From the NCBI RefSeq assembly GCF_017874215.1, contig NZ_JAGGLB010000014.1, positions 156,692 to 220,691 of the forward strand: a stretch of 64,000 nucleotides of DNA, read 5' to 3'. Every line of letters begins with the position of its first letter. Position 1 is the first letter of the stretch. Positions 25,491 through 34,612 of the stretch are shown in pieces. The notes under the pieces were generated by a model. The model was not told the DNA's origin, searched no databases, and saw only the letters and a list, made by a program, of their open reading frames with translations. This DNA comes from Paenibacillus eucommiae (GTDB lineage: Bacteria > Bacillota > Bacilli > Paenibacillales > NBRC-103111). The translations under genes were made by a program, and so were the position numbers.

Positions 25491-26143
25491 TATTTACATA
25501 TAAGAAATTTTAATTAAGTTTCGGGGTGATGCCTGGAATGAAAAATTCCCGAATACACAGTGTAACTTTACAGTGGAAAAGTAGACGGTGTGACCCTTCA
25601 TCCTCTGAGGAGTCAGAAAGGAAGCTCAGATTATCCTATCGCCACTATCCCTTTCCCTCAGAAAAGCAACTTCTGCTGGCAGTCCGTTATCCATTTGATC
25701 GTAGCAGGTTCGGCACTTGTAGCTGTGAAGGGATGTGGGTGGGGAGGATGAGCGCTAGTAGCAGCTTAGGAGCCAATCCACCGCCGAAATGAGCGTATGC
25801 CACTTAACGATGTTTTTCATCATTAAAACAAGAATTCCAGGTCAATCCGTCACGTTAAGGATGATTTTCATCGTTAAATGAGGTCGGATGGCCTCGCGGG
25901 GTGGTTAAAAGGGATTTAACGATATTTTTCATCGTTAAAGCAAGGATGTGGGGAGGAAGTGATGCTTTTTAACGTTAAAAACATCGTTAAAGCATCAACT
26001 CCTCTCAGCTGCGCGGGCTCTTCATCTCCAGCTCCTGCATCCGCTAGGAAATCTCCTCTAAACAAGAGAAAAACTCTTGCTGGCTGTCCGTTTGAGCTTG
26101 GTGTTCGTGTGATTCGTGTGATTTGTGCGATTGTAGCTAAAGA

Positions 26144-26266
26144 GAGGTAAAAGGTGTGGGAGGAAGAGCAAGAGCGTCCGCCTTTAAAGATTTGTTCCTA
26201 CCTCCTCATCCATCCCATTCAAGGAACAAATCTTTAAATGCGGCTGGAGCCCACAGCCATTCCCTC
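26144..26266. repeat. long double-stem hairpin of repeat copy A
   Basis: The inner stem is 16 bp and perfect: TTTAAAGATTTGTTCC (26183-26198) with its complement (26223-26238) around a 24-nt loop. The outer right arm GCCCACAGCCATTCCCTC (26249-26266) is intact. The left arm (26144-26161) has several mismatches. Confidence 0.85.
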
Positions 26267-26314
26267 CGCAACGCACCCAAATCGCGAACACGCTCATCAA
26301 AGGACACCACAAGG

Positions 26315-26419
26315 GACTGTTGACAAATTACCTTTTTGACGAAATTGACGTTTGAGAACCCGCATAAACACTGGGTATCTAAAAGTCATTTTTCGTAAAA
26401 TTGGCTTTTGTCAACAGTC
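26315..26419. mobile_element. MITE-like element, about 105 bp, with 8-bp target duplication
   Basis: Terminal inverted repeats GACTGTTGACAAA (26315-26327) and TTTGTCAACAGTC (26407-26419) are perfect over 13 bp. They are flanked by the direct repeat CCACAAGG (26307-26314 and 26420-26427). The corresponding tails in repeat copies B and C read straight through (CGCAAGGCG, CGCCAGGCG), which shows the pre-insertion state. It has no coding capacity, so it must have been moved by a transposase encoded elsewhere. Confidence 0.85.
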
Positions 26420-26439
26420 CCACAAGGCGTTGTTCTCAT

Positions 26440-27477
26440 TTATTGGAATGTACCGACCTTTACACTACCCGTATCTGATTTCGCCGTTACTTCTGCTGTT
26501 CCGTTTCCGATGGAGCCTTTGACGCGGTGCTTGCTTTTTTCTTCAAAGTCTACTCCCGGGATTTCCAAGTTTACACTTCCAACGTCTGTGGTGAGGTAGA
26601 AGTTTGCATCATTAGGGGGTGTTAAAAACTGTAAGGTCACACTTCCCACATCCGACTGTGCTTCTACGCCATTTCCGACTTGGGGAAGAACGGCATGAAT
26701 GGAGCCAGTATCTGTTTTTAGATAAACACGAGTTGCTTTTTGCTCGCCAGCGCTTGAGCCTTTCGAAGTTTCAATCTCGATTTTACCTGTGTCTGTTCTT
26801 GCATCTAATGAGCTCCAATTATTTTGGAGGGCAGCAATGATTTTGCCTGTATTTGTTTTCAGTCGAATTTCGCCCTGGGCGTCTTTGATTTCGATTCGGC
26901 CTACATCTGTTTGAAGGTCAATGTTATTTCCTTGAAAGCTGTTTATCGAAACAGAGCCTGTGTCTGTTTTTGCATTAAGCTTGTTAGCTTGCAGGTCTCC
27001 TAGCTGGATAGAGCCAGTATCTGTTTTGACTGTAACTTGCTCGAAAGCTTTTTTAGGCAAATAGACCTCGACCCGGAGCTTTTGCTCAGAATCGGTGAAG
27101 AGCCAGCTGCGTATATCTGCGATATTGACGCCGATATTAAACCAATTATTTTTTTGTTTGCAAGCCTGTACCTGCAAAGTTTGGTTGGAGGTTATTTGCG
27201 TGGTTAAATCGCATTCTTCAGCTCTTTTCTTACTGACCATGCCAAGCAAATGAACGCTAATATCGGAATTTTCAGCAGGAAGGAAGACTACGCCGCCTAT
27301 GTCGGCTTCGATGATCAGATTATTGACGTCTTGCGCCGCTACATCCTTCTTGATATCTATACTTGTCAAGCCTGAAGTCAACGAGGTACCTTGCATGAGC
27401 ACTGCTACACCGATAACCCCAACGATGACGCAAATGATCCCTGTGAGTACAATGATTTTTGCAGATAATTTCATCAT
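26440..27477 (-). CDS. DUF4097 family beta-repeat membrane-anchored protein
   Basis: A 345-residue protein with an N-terminal membrane helix (about residues 6-29) and an extracellular region of repeated T-D-T-G-S-I / T-D-V-G-R-I strands roughly 20-25 residues apart, typical of the DUF4097 (YvlB-like) beta-helix family. Start ATG-ATG (27477/27474) directly abuts the stop of the DUF1700 gene upstream, so the two are translationally coupled. DUF1700-DUF4097 pairs are commonly associated with envelope-stress or PadR-type regulation; no PadR gene is seen here. Exact role unknown. Confidence 0.8.
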   Translation of the reverse strand: MMKLSAKIIVLTGIICVIVGVIGVAVLMQGTSLTSGLTSIDIKKDVAAQDVNNLIIEADIGGVVFLPAENSDISVHLLGMVSKKRAEECDLTTQITSNQTLQVQACKQKNNWFNIGVNIADIRSWLFTDSEQKLRVEVYLPKKAFEQVTVKTDTGSIQLGDLQANKLNAKTDTGSVSINSFQGNNIDLQTDVGRIEIKDAQGEIRLKTNTGKIIAALQNNWSSLDARTDTGKIEIETSKGSSAGEQKATRVYLKTDTGSIHAVLPQVGNGVEAQSDVGSVTLQFLTPPNDANFYLTTDVGSVNLEIPGVDFEEKSKHRVKGSIGNGTAEVTAKSDTGSVKVGTFQ

Positions 27478-28173
27478 TTATGCCCCCTTTATAATTTTTA
27501 TATTGAATCGGATGTACTTGCCTGTCAGCTTAATGAATAGCTTGGAGAACCATACAGTAAACAGTGAAAATAATAAGCCAACTCCGAAAAGTGCAAGCAT
27601 AGCAGCTCCAAGCAGCAGCATGTCATCCATGCTATTCGACGTAATGCTGCCGATTACTGCCAGTACCGGAGTGATAAGAAGAGCCGCACTGACGGCGTAT
27701 AAGGCAATAATGACCCCGCATAAGCCGGCAAAGGGGCCTAGTACGAAAATCAGATTGAAGAAGCCTAGTGCAATACTGCTAATGATCGCTTTAAAACCAG
27801 ACTCTGTCTTAGATGGATAAGGCCTTAAATCATGGCTGCCAGGTTCAGCATACGGGTTATATTGGGCATTGTAGTGCGGATCGAACTTGGGATTGGAGTA
27901 AGGATCTACTCTCGGGTCTGTCTTAGGAGCTGTGGCCTTGTCAAAGCGCGGCGCCGATTGTGGTGGAGCGCTTGGTGGTTGAGGCTCACGGGCAGCGTCC
28001 CAATTGGGCACCCGCGGATAGCCAAGCGATTCGGCAATTTCCTCTTCCAGCTTGCCGTTCTCTACCGCCTTTTGGAATAACTCTTCATACACAGATAATA
28101 TATTTTGACGCTCTCTTTCGGGAAGTCCGCGGAGCCGATAGGCCAATTCTTTGAAATAGTCACCTTTACTCAT
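27478..28173 (-). CDS. DUF1700 / HAAS-domain membrane protein
   Basis: A 231-residue protein. Residues 1-55 (KGDYFKELAYRLRGLPERE...) form the helical HAAS/DUF1700 domain, which often acts as a regulatory or signalling partner. Residues 60-120 are Pro/Tyr/Asn/Asp-rich and disordered, and four hydrophobic segments fill the C-terminal half. ATG 28173 is chosen because AAAGGAGG lies 9 bp upstream; an in-frame ATG at 28212 precedes that site. It forms a two-gene unit with the DUF4097 gene. Confidence 0.82.
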   Translation of the reverse strand: MSKGDYFKELAYRLRGLPERERQNILSVYEELFQKAVENGKLEEEIAESLGYPRVPNWDAAREPQPPSAPPQSAPRFDKATAPKTDPRVDPYSNPKFDPHYNAQYNPYAEPGSHDLRPYPSKTESGFKAIISSIALGFFNLIFVLGPFAGLCGVIIALYAVSAALLITPVLAVIGSITSNSMDDMLLLGAAMLALFGVGLLFSLFTVWFSKLFIKLTGKYIRFNIKIIKGA

Positions 28174-28230
28174 TGTGAATGCCTCCTTTTTTTCGTTCAT
28201 TTCCTTATACACTTAGCATAATCAAAAAAA

Positions 28231-28270
28231 GTCATAATGACCTAGTATCTAGAGTCATATGACCTGTCAT
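28231..28270. promoter_or_regulatory. operator-like repeats upstream of the DUF1700-DUF4097 unit
   Basis: Palindromes GTCATAATGAC (28231-28241) and GTCATATGAC (28254-28263), plus a half site GTCAT (28266-28270), are spaced about 23 and 12 bp apart. They sit 60-100 bp upstream of the DUF1700 start, where a regulator would act. No matching regulator gene is in the window. Confidence 0.5.
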
Positions 28271-28327
28271 AAGTTATAGAGTTATTTTCATAAGTAATAG
28301 GATATACGAAACAGTGACCGGGCAGGG

Positions 28328-29797
28328 CTATTGAAAAACGGGACCTTTAATACCATCTTCAATCATGGATTTGCCCGGCTGCTTAGCGCCAGATTGACCC
28401 TTCTCTACAGGTCCGTTATTGGTGGCAATAAGGACCGGCTCCGGCGAGTAGCGGTCTTTGGATATAAGCTCTTTCTTGATGACTGCTCCGTTTTCTTTGG
28501 TAATCCGGTAAGTTTCGACGACGTAGCCAGCTTTCCCTTTCATAAGCTTCTGGCTGGAGCCGCGTTTCAGTGCAGCATTATGCACATATTGAACCGGAGG
28601 CTGAAGGGTCTCTATAATTTTGGACTCAACGTCATAGGTTACTGCTGCAGGAATATCGCCAAAAAGCTTTACAGTCAGCTGTCTATCAGTAGTCTGTGTT
28701 CTAATAAGCAGGTACTTGCCTGTATTGTTGCGAAATTTAAAATTTATATAGCCATCTGCAAAAGTAGCGTCTTGACCCAGTGGCGCATAGCTGATTGGCA
28801 GAGAATGATTCCGTCGTTCTACAACCTCCAGACCTACCCGCAGTATTGCGTTGTATAAGGTTGTTGAAACCTGGCAGATCCCTCCCCCAATTCCGGGGGC
28901 CAGCTTGCCATTCACAATCACAGGTGCTTCCTGGTAGCCGAACTTGGCCTCGGTTTGTTTGATGAGTGCGGCATAGTCAAAAATATCTCCGGGCTTCAAA
29001 AGCATATCCTGAAGAGAAGCCGCGGTAGAGCGGATATTATGAATCCGGCCAGCACCACTGGCAGGGAATACGGTCGAGAACTCCGTGATTTTGCGGGCAA
29101 TGCCTTGTTCCTTGAGTGAGTTGGCTGTAACTGGTGGAGGCTCTTCATACAACGTGAGCTGGATCAGTAAAGGCAAGTCAGCTTCTGTTAAAGTTCCAAC
29201 TTGCGGTACAAGCGCCTCCAGCTTCTTTTGAAGCTCCTGGATATGGATCCGCTGGGCATTGTGCTCTGGGACATAGAGGATACTGTCATTGTCTAAAATA
29301 ACACGCTTCGCTTGAACCGGCTCGTTCTTATAAACCTCCTGCCAGTTCTGTTTGATTGCTGCTGACAGAGCCTCGGTATTGATTGAATTGGCCAAATCAT
29401 AGCTGTCTTTTCTCATCTTCCATCTGGCTGCTGCCCGGCTTACGATTGAACCCTGCTTCAAAGGCGCCAGCTTCGCTTCCAGCTCGTTTGCCTTATTGAC
29501 CAGCCCGAGCTCGCCAAGAGGAAGCTGTTTGTTCGCCACTGCATCAGAGGGGGATCGAAGCAGCACCTGCCGCTGACGCAGGAGCTCAAGCTGCTGCTGC
29601 CACTGCCGATCAAATTCAGCGTAAGGCATACCGCCAACCGGCCAGCCAGAAATAGTAAAGCCAGCGGGCAGTTTTTGCTGCGAGCCATACACATAAAGTG
29701 TGCCAGCCGCTGCTATCAGGATAAGAGCTATAATAATGAGTCCTGCGATGAGGCCTTTTATTGGCGTAAGCTTATTGAAGCTCAAAGTGAATCTCAT
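28328..29797 (-). CDS. VanW family protein, membrane anchored
   Basis: A 489-residue protein with one N-terminal membrane helix (about 16-38), a peptidoglycan-binding-like region, and the VanW domain at about 260-390 (F-S-T-V-F-P-x-S-G-x-x-R-x-x-N-I, then G-G-G-I-C-Q-V-S-T-T-L-Y-N-A). A short G5-like/C-terminal tail follows. VanW domains occur in cell-wall proteins of spore-forming Firmicutes; the enzymatic role is not settled. It is transcribed away from ftsE, which starts 229 bp beyond it. Confidence 0.88.
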   Translation of the reverse strand: MRFTLSFNKLTPIKGLIAGLIIIALILIAAAGTLYVYGSQQKLPAGFTISGWPVGGMPYAEFDRQWQQQLELLRQRQVLLRSPSDAVANKQLPLGELGLVNKANELEAKLAPLKQGSIVSRAAARWKMRKDSYDLANSINTEALSAAIKQNWQEVYKNEPVQAKRVILDNDSILYVPEHNAQRIHIQELQKKLEALVPQVGTLTEADLPLLIQLTLYEEPPPVTANSLKEQGIARKITEFSTVFPASGAGRIHNIRSTAASLQDMLLKPGDIFDYAALIKQTEAKFGYQEAPVIVNGKLAPGIGGGICQVSTTLYNAILRVGLEVVERRNHSLPISYAPLGQDATFADGYINFKFRNNTGKYLLIRTQTTDRQLTVKLFGDIPAAVTYDVESKIIETLQPPVQYVHNAALKRGSSQKLMKGKAGYVVETYRITKENGAVIKKELISKDRYSPEPVLIATNNGPVEKGQSGAKQPGKSMIEDGIKGPVFQ

Positions 29798-29927
29798 AGG
29801 GGAATCTCCTTACATACAAAGAGGTCAGGCGTAGACCATTCAGAATGCCTGTACTTCTATGTGTATCTAATCTAGTAAACAAATATGACTAATCCAGTTG
29901 GGTTGGGGTATTCTGCAAAAAAGATGA

Positions 29928-29933
29928 TATAAT
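29928..29933 (+). promoter_or_regulatory. candidate -10 of the ftsE operon promoter
   Basis: A consensus TATAAT 94 bp before ftsE. The best -35 (TTGGGG) is at a long 19-bp spacing, so only the -10 is convincing. The rest of 29,798-30,026 shows no other clear feature. Confidence 0.4.
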
Positions 29934-30026
29934 GAGAGAAGTTGCTGAAAATTATGGCTTTGTAAAGGATTTTAAGTGTTTGTGTCGAACTACTAATAGC
30001 TATCTATAAACTTAGGATGTGATATT

Positions 30027-30713
30027 GTGATCGAAATGCAGGACGTATGGAAGACATATCCCAACGGCACGCACGCATTGCGCGGAGTCAGCGTTAAAGT
30101 GAATCGTAATGAATTTGTGTACGTTGTTGGTCCTTCCGGCGCCGGTAAGTCTACTTTTATGAAGCTTATGTACAGGGAAGAGCGTCCAACCAAAGGGCAT
30201 ATTTTTGTAAACGGATTTAACCTGGAAAAGTTAAAGCAGCGAAAGATTCCATATGTTCGCCGAAATATAGGTGTTATTTTTCAAGATTTCAGACTTCTTC
30301 CCAAACTTACTATATTTGAAAATGTTGCTTTCGCTATGGAAGTCATTGAATCTCCGAAGAAGCATATCAAAAAGCGTACTTTGGAGGTTTTGGAGCTCGT
30401 CCGGCTGCGTGATAAGGCAAGCTCACTGCCATCACAGCTCTCTGGAGGCGAGCAGCAGCGTGTTGCTATCGCCCGGGCCATCGTCAATAATCCTGCGGTG
30501 ATCATTGCTGATGAGCCAACAGGCAACCTGGACCCTGAGACGTCATGGGGGATCATGAAGCTGATGGAGGAGATTAACTTTCGCGGGACAACGATTGTCA
30601 TGGCCACACACAATAAGGAGATCGTTAACACGATGCGCAAGCGCGTTATCGCTGTAGAACAAGGCGTTATCGCTCGTGACGAGATCCGGGGGGAATACGG
30701 CTATGAAGATTAG
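30027..30713 (+). CDS. ftsE: FtsE, cell-division ABC ATPase
   Basis: A 228-residue ATPase with Walker A G-P-S-G-A-G-K-S-T, ABC signature L-S-G-G-E-Q-Q-R-V-A-I-A-R-A, and Walker B V-I-I-A-D-E-P-T-G-N-L-D. With FtsX it forms a complex that does not transport but activates peptidoglycan hydrolases across the membrane. The start is GTG 30027. It overlaps ftsX by 11 bp. In Bacillus the FtsEX target is the hydrolase CwlO; an M23 coiled-coil hydrolase follows here and is a good candidate target. Confidence 0.95.
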   Translation: MIEMQDVWKTYPNGTHALRGVSVKVNRNEFVYVVGPSGAGKSTFMKLMYREERPTKGHIFVNGFNLEKLKQRKIPYVRRNIGVIFQDFRLLPKLTIFENVAFAMEVIESPKKHIKKRTLEVLELVRLRDKASSLPSQLSGGEQQRVAIARAIVNNPAVIIADEPTGNLDPETSWGIMKLMEEINFRGTTIVMATHNKEIVNTMRKRVIAVEQGVIARDEIRGEYGYED

Positions 30714-31620
30714 TACAAGCTTGCGCCATGTGCGTGAGGGCTCCAAGAATGTAATCCGTAACGGTTGGATGACTTTCGCTTCGGTAAGCTCCATCGCCAT
30801 TTCTTTGTTCATTCTGGGCGTGTTTCTCCTTTTAACCTTAAACGTCAACTATATCGTCGATCAAATTGAAAGACAGGTTGAGATTCGCGTCTATTTGGAG
30901 GTTAACACCCCACAAGAGCAGATTGATACGCTCAACGCAGAGATGCAGGCAATTCCGCAAATTAAATCCGTGTTGTTTGTATCCAAGGAAGAGGGATTAG
31001 TTTATTTGAGGGAAAAGCTTGGGGAAAGCGGCAAGGACCTTCTGGACGGTTTTGAAGGAGAAGAAAATCCGCTTAACGATTCATTTACGATTGAAGTTGA
31101 TGATCCCAAGGTTGTTGCTACTGTAGCTGACCAGATCAGCAAGCTTAATGAAGGTAAAGATCCACAGCCAATTTACAAAGTTAACTATGGAAAAGGTACA
31201 GTAGAGACGATGTTCAAAGTAACGGAGATAGCCCGTTATATTGGTTTTGGTATTGTCGTTCTGCTTTCTTTAACCGCAGTATTTCTGATTGCGAATACGA
31301 TCAAGGTAACCATCTTGGCCAGACGCAGAGAAATTGCCATTATGAAGCTGGTTGGTGCAACGAATTCTTTTATCCGTTGGCCATTTTTCATTGAGGGTGC
31401 GCTGCTTGGCTTCTTCGGGTCACTGATTCCTATTGTTGCTCTGCTTGTAGGTTATTGGTACCTAATGAATTTAGATGGATTGAATATGAATTTAATGATG
31501 ATTGAGCTTAAGCCTTATAACGAGATTAGCTGGATATTAACCTTCTTGCTGCTCGGAATAGGGATGGTTATAGGAATTTGGGGAAGCTTGCTGTCCGTCC
31601 GGAAATTTTTGAAAGTATAA
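30703..31620 (+). CDS. ftsX: FtsX, cell-division ABC permease
   Basis: A 305-residue membrane protein with one helix near the N-terminus (about 22-45), a large extracellular loop (about 46-170) and three C-terminal helices, as usual for FtsX. ATG 30703 is used because the GGGGGGA site at 30687-30693 is just upstream and MKISTSLRHVREGSKNVIRNGW matches the family N-terminus. It couples ATP hydrolysis by FtsE to activation of a wall hydrolase outside the cell. Confidence 0.95.
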   Translation: MKISTSLRHVREGSKNVIRNGWMTFASVSSIAISLFILGVFLLLTLNVNYIVDQIERQVEIRVYLEVNTPQEQIDTLNAEMQAIPQIKSVLFVSKEEGLVYLREKLGESGKDLLDGFEGEENPLNDSFTIEVDDPKVVATVADQISKLNEGKDPQPIYKVNYGKGTVETMFKVTEIARYIGFGIVVLLSLTAVFLIANTIKVTILARRREIAIMKLVGATNSFIRWPFFIEGALLGFFGSLIPIVALLVGYWYLMNLDGLNMNLMMIELKPYNEISWILTFLLLGIGMVIGIWGSLLSVRKFLKV

Positions 31621-31653
31621 TAGATTTGTTTGAGTGAGAGGGAGGCTGCGTTG

Positions 31654-32925
31654 TTGAAAAAGCGGATTTTGCCTTTATTGCTAACATTAGGAATCGTGAG
31701 TTTACTGCTGCTGCCTTATTCGAGCAGTGCAGCTTCAACTTCATCTAAGATTGATCAGCAGTTGGCCGAGTTGAGAAAGAAGCAAGCCGAAGCGAAGAAA
31801 AAAGCGAATGAGGTTGAGAGCCAGATTTCTGAGGTGAAGTCAGAGAAAGAGCAGGAAACTCAGGATATGAATGTGCTGATTGACCAGCTCAATGATGCAG
31901 GCAAGAAGCTGGCTGATCTTAATAATCAGATAGACACGGTATCTGTTGAACTGCAGGACAATGCCCAGCAGCTTGACGATGCAGTGGAGCGCGTGGAGAG
32001 TCGTGATCAAGTTCTTAAATCCCGTCTCCGGCTTATGTATATGAACGGATCAGTTTCTTATATCGATGTGCTGCTTAGTGCTACTAGCTTCTCTGATTTT
32101 CTGAACCGGCTGGAAGCCTTGAAATCTATCGTAAATCAAGATAAAGAAATTCTCGAAGCTAATCAAAAAGACCGCGACACCGTTGCCGTAAAAAAGCAAG
32201 AAACCGAAACACAGCTTGTGTTGGTTCAACAGCTTTATGCGCAAGCAGATGAAGTACGCAAGGAATTGCAAGTGAAAGAGAAAGAGAAGGAAGTCAAAAT
32301 CGCCTCTTTAACGAAGAAAGAGAAGGATTTAGAGGGTATTACGGAAGAGAATGAGAAGATGCTCATCCAATATGCCGCTCAAGAAGCAACCTTGCAGGCC
32401 AAAAAGCGGGCCGAGGAAGCTGCTGCCGCAGAAGCCAGGGCTAGAGCTAAGGCGAAAGCCAATGCCAAGAATAATGCAAAAGGCGGCTCAAGTGCAAGCG
32501 TGAGCAATCCTTTTAGCTACAGCGGCGGTAAATTTGGCTATCCATTGGCTGTTAAAGCGCCATTAACTTCTGATTTTCAAATACGCGTTAATCCTGTAAC
32601 TGGCCAGAAGAATGAGTTTCATAAAGGGATTGACCTTGGAGCGCCCAAAGGAACAGGAATACTTGCCGCAGAGGACGGTGTAGTCATTGTTGCTTCTTGG
32701 TGGAGCGGCTACGGCAATGCTGTCGTTATTGATCATGGCAATGGCGCATGGACGCTTTATGGACATATCCGCAACGATGGTACTCTTGTGAAACAAGGGG
32801 ATACAGTAAAACGCGGGCAAAAAATAGCCGAGGTTGGTTCAACCGGCCAGTCAACGGGCTTTCATCTGCATTTCGAGGTGAGAATCAACGAGAAACCTGT
32901 CGATCCTAAGCCTTATTTGAGATAG
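31654..32925 (+). CDS. secreted coiled-coil M23 peptidoglycan hydrolase (EnvC/PcsB-like)
   Basis: About 423 residues from TTG 31654 (TTG 31651 is also possible; GGAGG at 31641-31645). A signal peptide ends near SSAAS, followed by a long coiled coil (about 30-250) rich in Lys/Glu/Ala and an Ala/Lys-rich linker. The C-terminal M23 LytM domain has F-H-K-G-I-D-L-G-A-P-x-G and the zinc-ligand motif H-L-H-F-E-V-R near the end. The domain order matches FtsEX-controlled hydrolases. It lies 33 bp after ftsX, supporting that partnership. Confidence 0.9.
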   Translation: MKKRILPLLLTLGIVSLLLLPYSSSAASTSSKIDQQLAELRKKQAEAKKKANEVESQISEVKSEKEQETQDMNVLIDQLNDAGKKLADLNNQIDTVSVELQDNAQQLDDAVERVESRDQVLKSRLRLMYMNGSVSYIDVLLSATSFSDFLNRLEALKSIVNQDKEILEANQKDRDTVAVKKQETETQLVLVQQLYAQADEVRKELQVKEKEKEVKIASLTKKEKDLEGITEENEKMLIQYAAQEATLQAKKRAEEAAAAEARARAKAKANAKNNAKGGSSASVSNPFSYSGGKFGYPLAVKAPLTSDFQIRVNPVTGQKNEFHKGIDLGAPKGTGILAAEDGVVIVASWWSGYGNAVVIDHGNGAWTLYGHIRNDGTLVKQGDTVKRGQKIAEVGSTGQSTGFHLHFEVRINEKPVDPKPYLR

Positions 32926-33022
32926 CGCTTATCTTCATATTGATGTACTAAAAAACAAGCGACTTGTCATATACTAAACAGACGAGCTCATTTTGGGTTA
33001 ACTAAAGGTGGTGTAGCTAGCT

Positions 33023-34489
33023 GTGCAGTTCAAAGGACGCACTGTACTTGCATTTATCATTTTGGCGATGTTTGCAAGCAGTATATTGACATTAACGATA
33101 GTAAACCCGATGTCCTGGAGTTTTAAAGAGAAGGCCGCAGGCAGTGCTGTTGCTGCAGGACCATCTTCAACCTCCACAACGTTAACGAACAAAGATTTAA
33201 GTAAAATTTCCAAAACCTATCAGTTGATCGAGAATCAATTTCTCAGTCAAGTCGACCATGACAAGCTGGTCAATGGTGCGATAAACGGGATGCTGGAGGC
33301 ACTTGACGACCCATATACAGTGTATATGGATCAGGATGAAGCCGCGCAGTTCGATGACAGTATCTCATCCTCCTTTGAGGGTATCGGAGCCGAGGTTTCC
33401 CTGGATGACGGTAAAGTTGTGATTGTGACGCCAATTAAAGGCTCTCCTGCTGAGAAGGCTGGCATCCAGTCGCACGACATGATTCTTTCAGTAAACGGTG
33501 AAAAGCTGGACGGGCTTACCTTAAATCAAGCGGTTATGAAGATCCGCGGGCCCAAAGGAACGCAAGCCAAGCTAGAAATTGTTAGACAGGGATCTGGAGA
33601 TCCGGTACAGGTCATAGTTGTACGGGATGAAATTGATGTCGAAACCGTATATGCGGAAATGCTTCCGGGTGATATCGGCAAGATCGAGATTCGCCAATTT
33701 TCCTCAAATACAGCGACCAGCTTTGAGAAAGAGCTCAAAGCGCTGGAGTCCAAAGGTATGAAAGGGCTCATTATTGATGTTCGAAATGATCCGGGCGGGT
33801 TATTGAATGTTGTCGTAGACATCGTCAATCCGTTTGTGGCCAGCGGTAAGGCAATCGTACAGGTTGAGAATCGCAATGGACAGCGTGAGCTTACCAAGTC
33901 GACCGGAACAGGCAAGGATTACCCGGTTACTGTGCTTGTAAACAAAGGAAGCGCAAGTGCGTCAGAGATTTTGGCGGGTGCTTTCCAAGAGGCTGTGGGC
34001 AGCAAGATCGTCGGGGAAACCAGCTATGGGAAAGGGACCGTACAGGTTACCTTTTTGAAAGAGATGGGCGATGGCAGCAATATTAAGATGACGGTTTACA
34101 AATGGTTAACTCCTAACGGAAACTGGATTCATAAAAAAGGTGTTGTGCCCGACATAGCGGTTGAACAACCAGCCTATTTCAAAGCAGCGCCGCTTACTAA
34201 GAAAGTCACTTTAAAGACAGATACGGCCAGCGACGATGTGAAGAATCTTCAGCTGATGCTAGCGGGTCTTGGCTTTACGGCCGACCGTAGTGATGGATAT
34301 TTTAGTGAGAAAACGGCTCAAGCTGTAAAAAACTTTCAAAGTGTTAACGGCTTGCCAGTAACCGGGGAAGTGGATACGGTAACAGCTAATAAGCTGGAAA
34401 AGGCGATTTTGGCTGAAATCAGAGACCCGAAAAACGATCTGCAGCTGAAAGCCGCGGCTGAAGCTTTGCAAAGCCAGATCAACAAATAA
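33023..34489 (+). CDS. ctpB: CtpB-type C-terminal processing peptidase (S41)
   Basis: A 488-residue exported serine protease with GTG start 33023. An N-terminal membrane anchor (about 8-30) is followed by a PDZ domain (about 105-190), the S41 catalytic domain with the Ser in K-G-S-A-S-A-S-E-I-L and the Lys in S-Y-G-K-G-T-V-Q, and a C-terminal peptidoglycan-binding_1 domain (about 400-465). In Bacillus, CtpB cleaves SpoIVFA during sporulation signalling. The order ftsEX-ctpB-minJ is conserved in Bacillus and supports the symbol. Confidence 0.88.
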   Translation: MQFKGRTVLAFIILAMFASSILTLTIVNPMSWSFKEKAAGSAVAAGPSSTSTTLTNKDLSKISKTYQLIENQFLSQVDHDKLVNGAINGMLEALDDPYTVYMDQDEAAQFDDSISSSFEGIGAEVSLDDGKVVIVTPIKGSPAEKAGIQSHDMILSVNGEKLDGLTLNQAVMKIRGPKGTQAKLEIVRQGSGDPVQVIVVRDEIDVETVYAEMLPGDIGKIEIRQFSSNTATSFEKELKALESKGMKGLIIDVRNDPGGLLNVVVDIVNPFVASGKAIVQVENRNGQRELTKSTGTGKDYPVTVLVNKGSASASEILAGAFQEAVGSKIVGETSYGKGTVQVTFLKEMGDGSNIKMTVYKWLTPNGNWIHKKGVVPDIAVEQPAYFKAAPLTKKVTLKTDTASDDVKNLQLMLAGLGFTADRSDGYFSEKTAQAVKNFQSVNGLPVTGEVDTVTANKLEKAILAEIRDPKNDLQLKAAAEALQSQINK

Positions 34490-34556
34490 ATTTGACTACA
34501 TGATTAGAATAACAGCTGGTCAAGCAGGAAATGAAACAAACAAGTCGAATGACTAG

Positions 34557-34592
34557 TAGGGAGGCTGCTGAAGCAGCCTTCCTATTTCTTTC
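34557..34592 (+). terminator. hairpin after ctpB
   Basis: TAGGGAGGCTGCT pairs with AGCAGCCTTCCTA, followed by a T/C-rich stretch. It ends 20 bp before the next start, so some read-through is likely. Confidence 0.7.
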
Positions 34593-34612
34593 TAGAGAAG
34601 GAGCAACAATCT

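Larger units (their letters stand above)
25522..26430. repeat. interspersed repeat family, copy A
   Basis: About 0.9 kb without a convincing gene, shared in order with the copies at 36,889, 57,085 and 63,601. It opens with a leader containing TATCGCCACTATCCCTTT. Four palindromes with TTTAACGATG/CATCGTTAAA arms follow (25804-25826, 25854-25877, 25915-25939, 25961-25996). Then comes a segment with CTTGCTGGCTGTCCGTTTG, a long double-stem hairpin (26144-26266) and a tail ending CTCATCAAAGGAC. A small stem GAGG/CCTC sits between palindromes two and three. The tail is split by a MITE at 26315-26419. It lies between convergent genes. Short open frames within it are unrelated between copies and are not called as genes. 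Confidence 0.85.

Noticed and set aside
25526..25792. Short frames inside repeat copies A, B and C (also at 25,959, 37,440 and 57,283)
   Set aside because: The frames differ between copies, lack ribosome sites and run through the palindromes; the conserved units are DNA or RNA structures, not proteins.
25804..25996. The palindrome arrays as CRISPR
   Set aside because: The repeats are short dyads with conserved spacers in every copy, and there are no cas genes; CRISPR spacers would differ.
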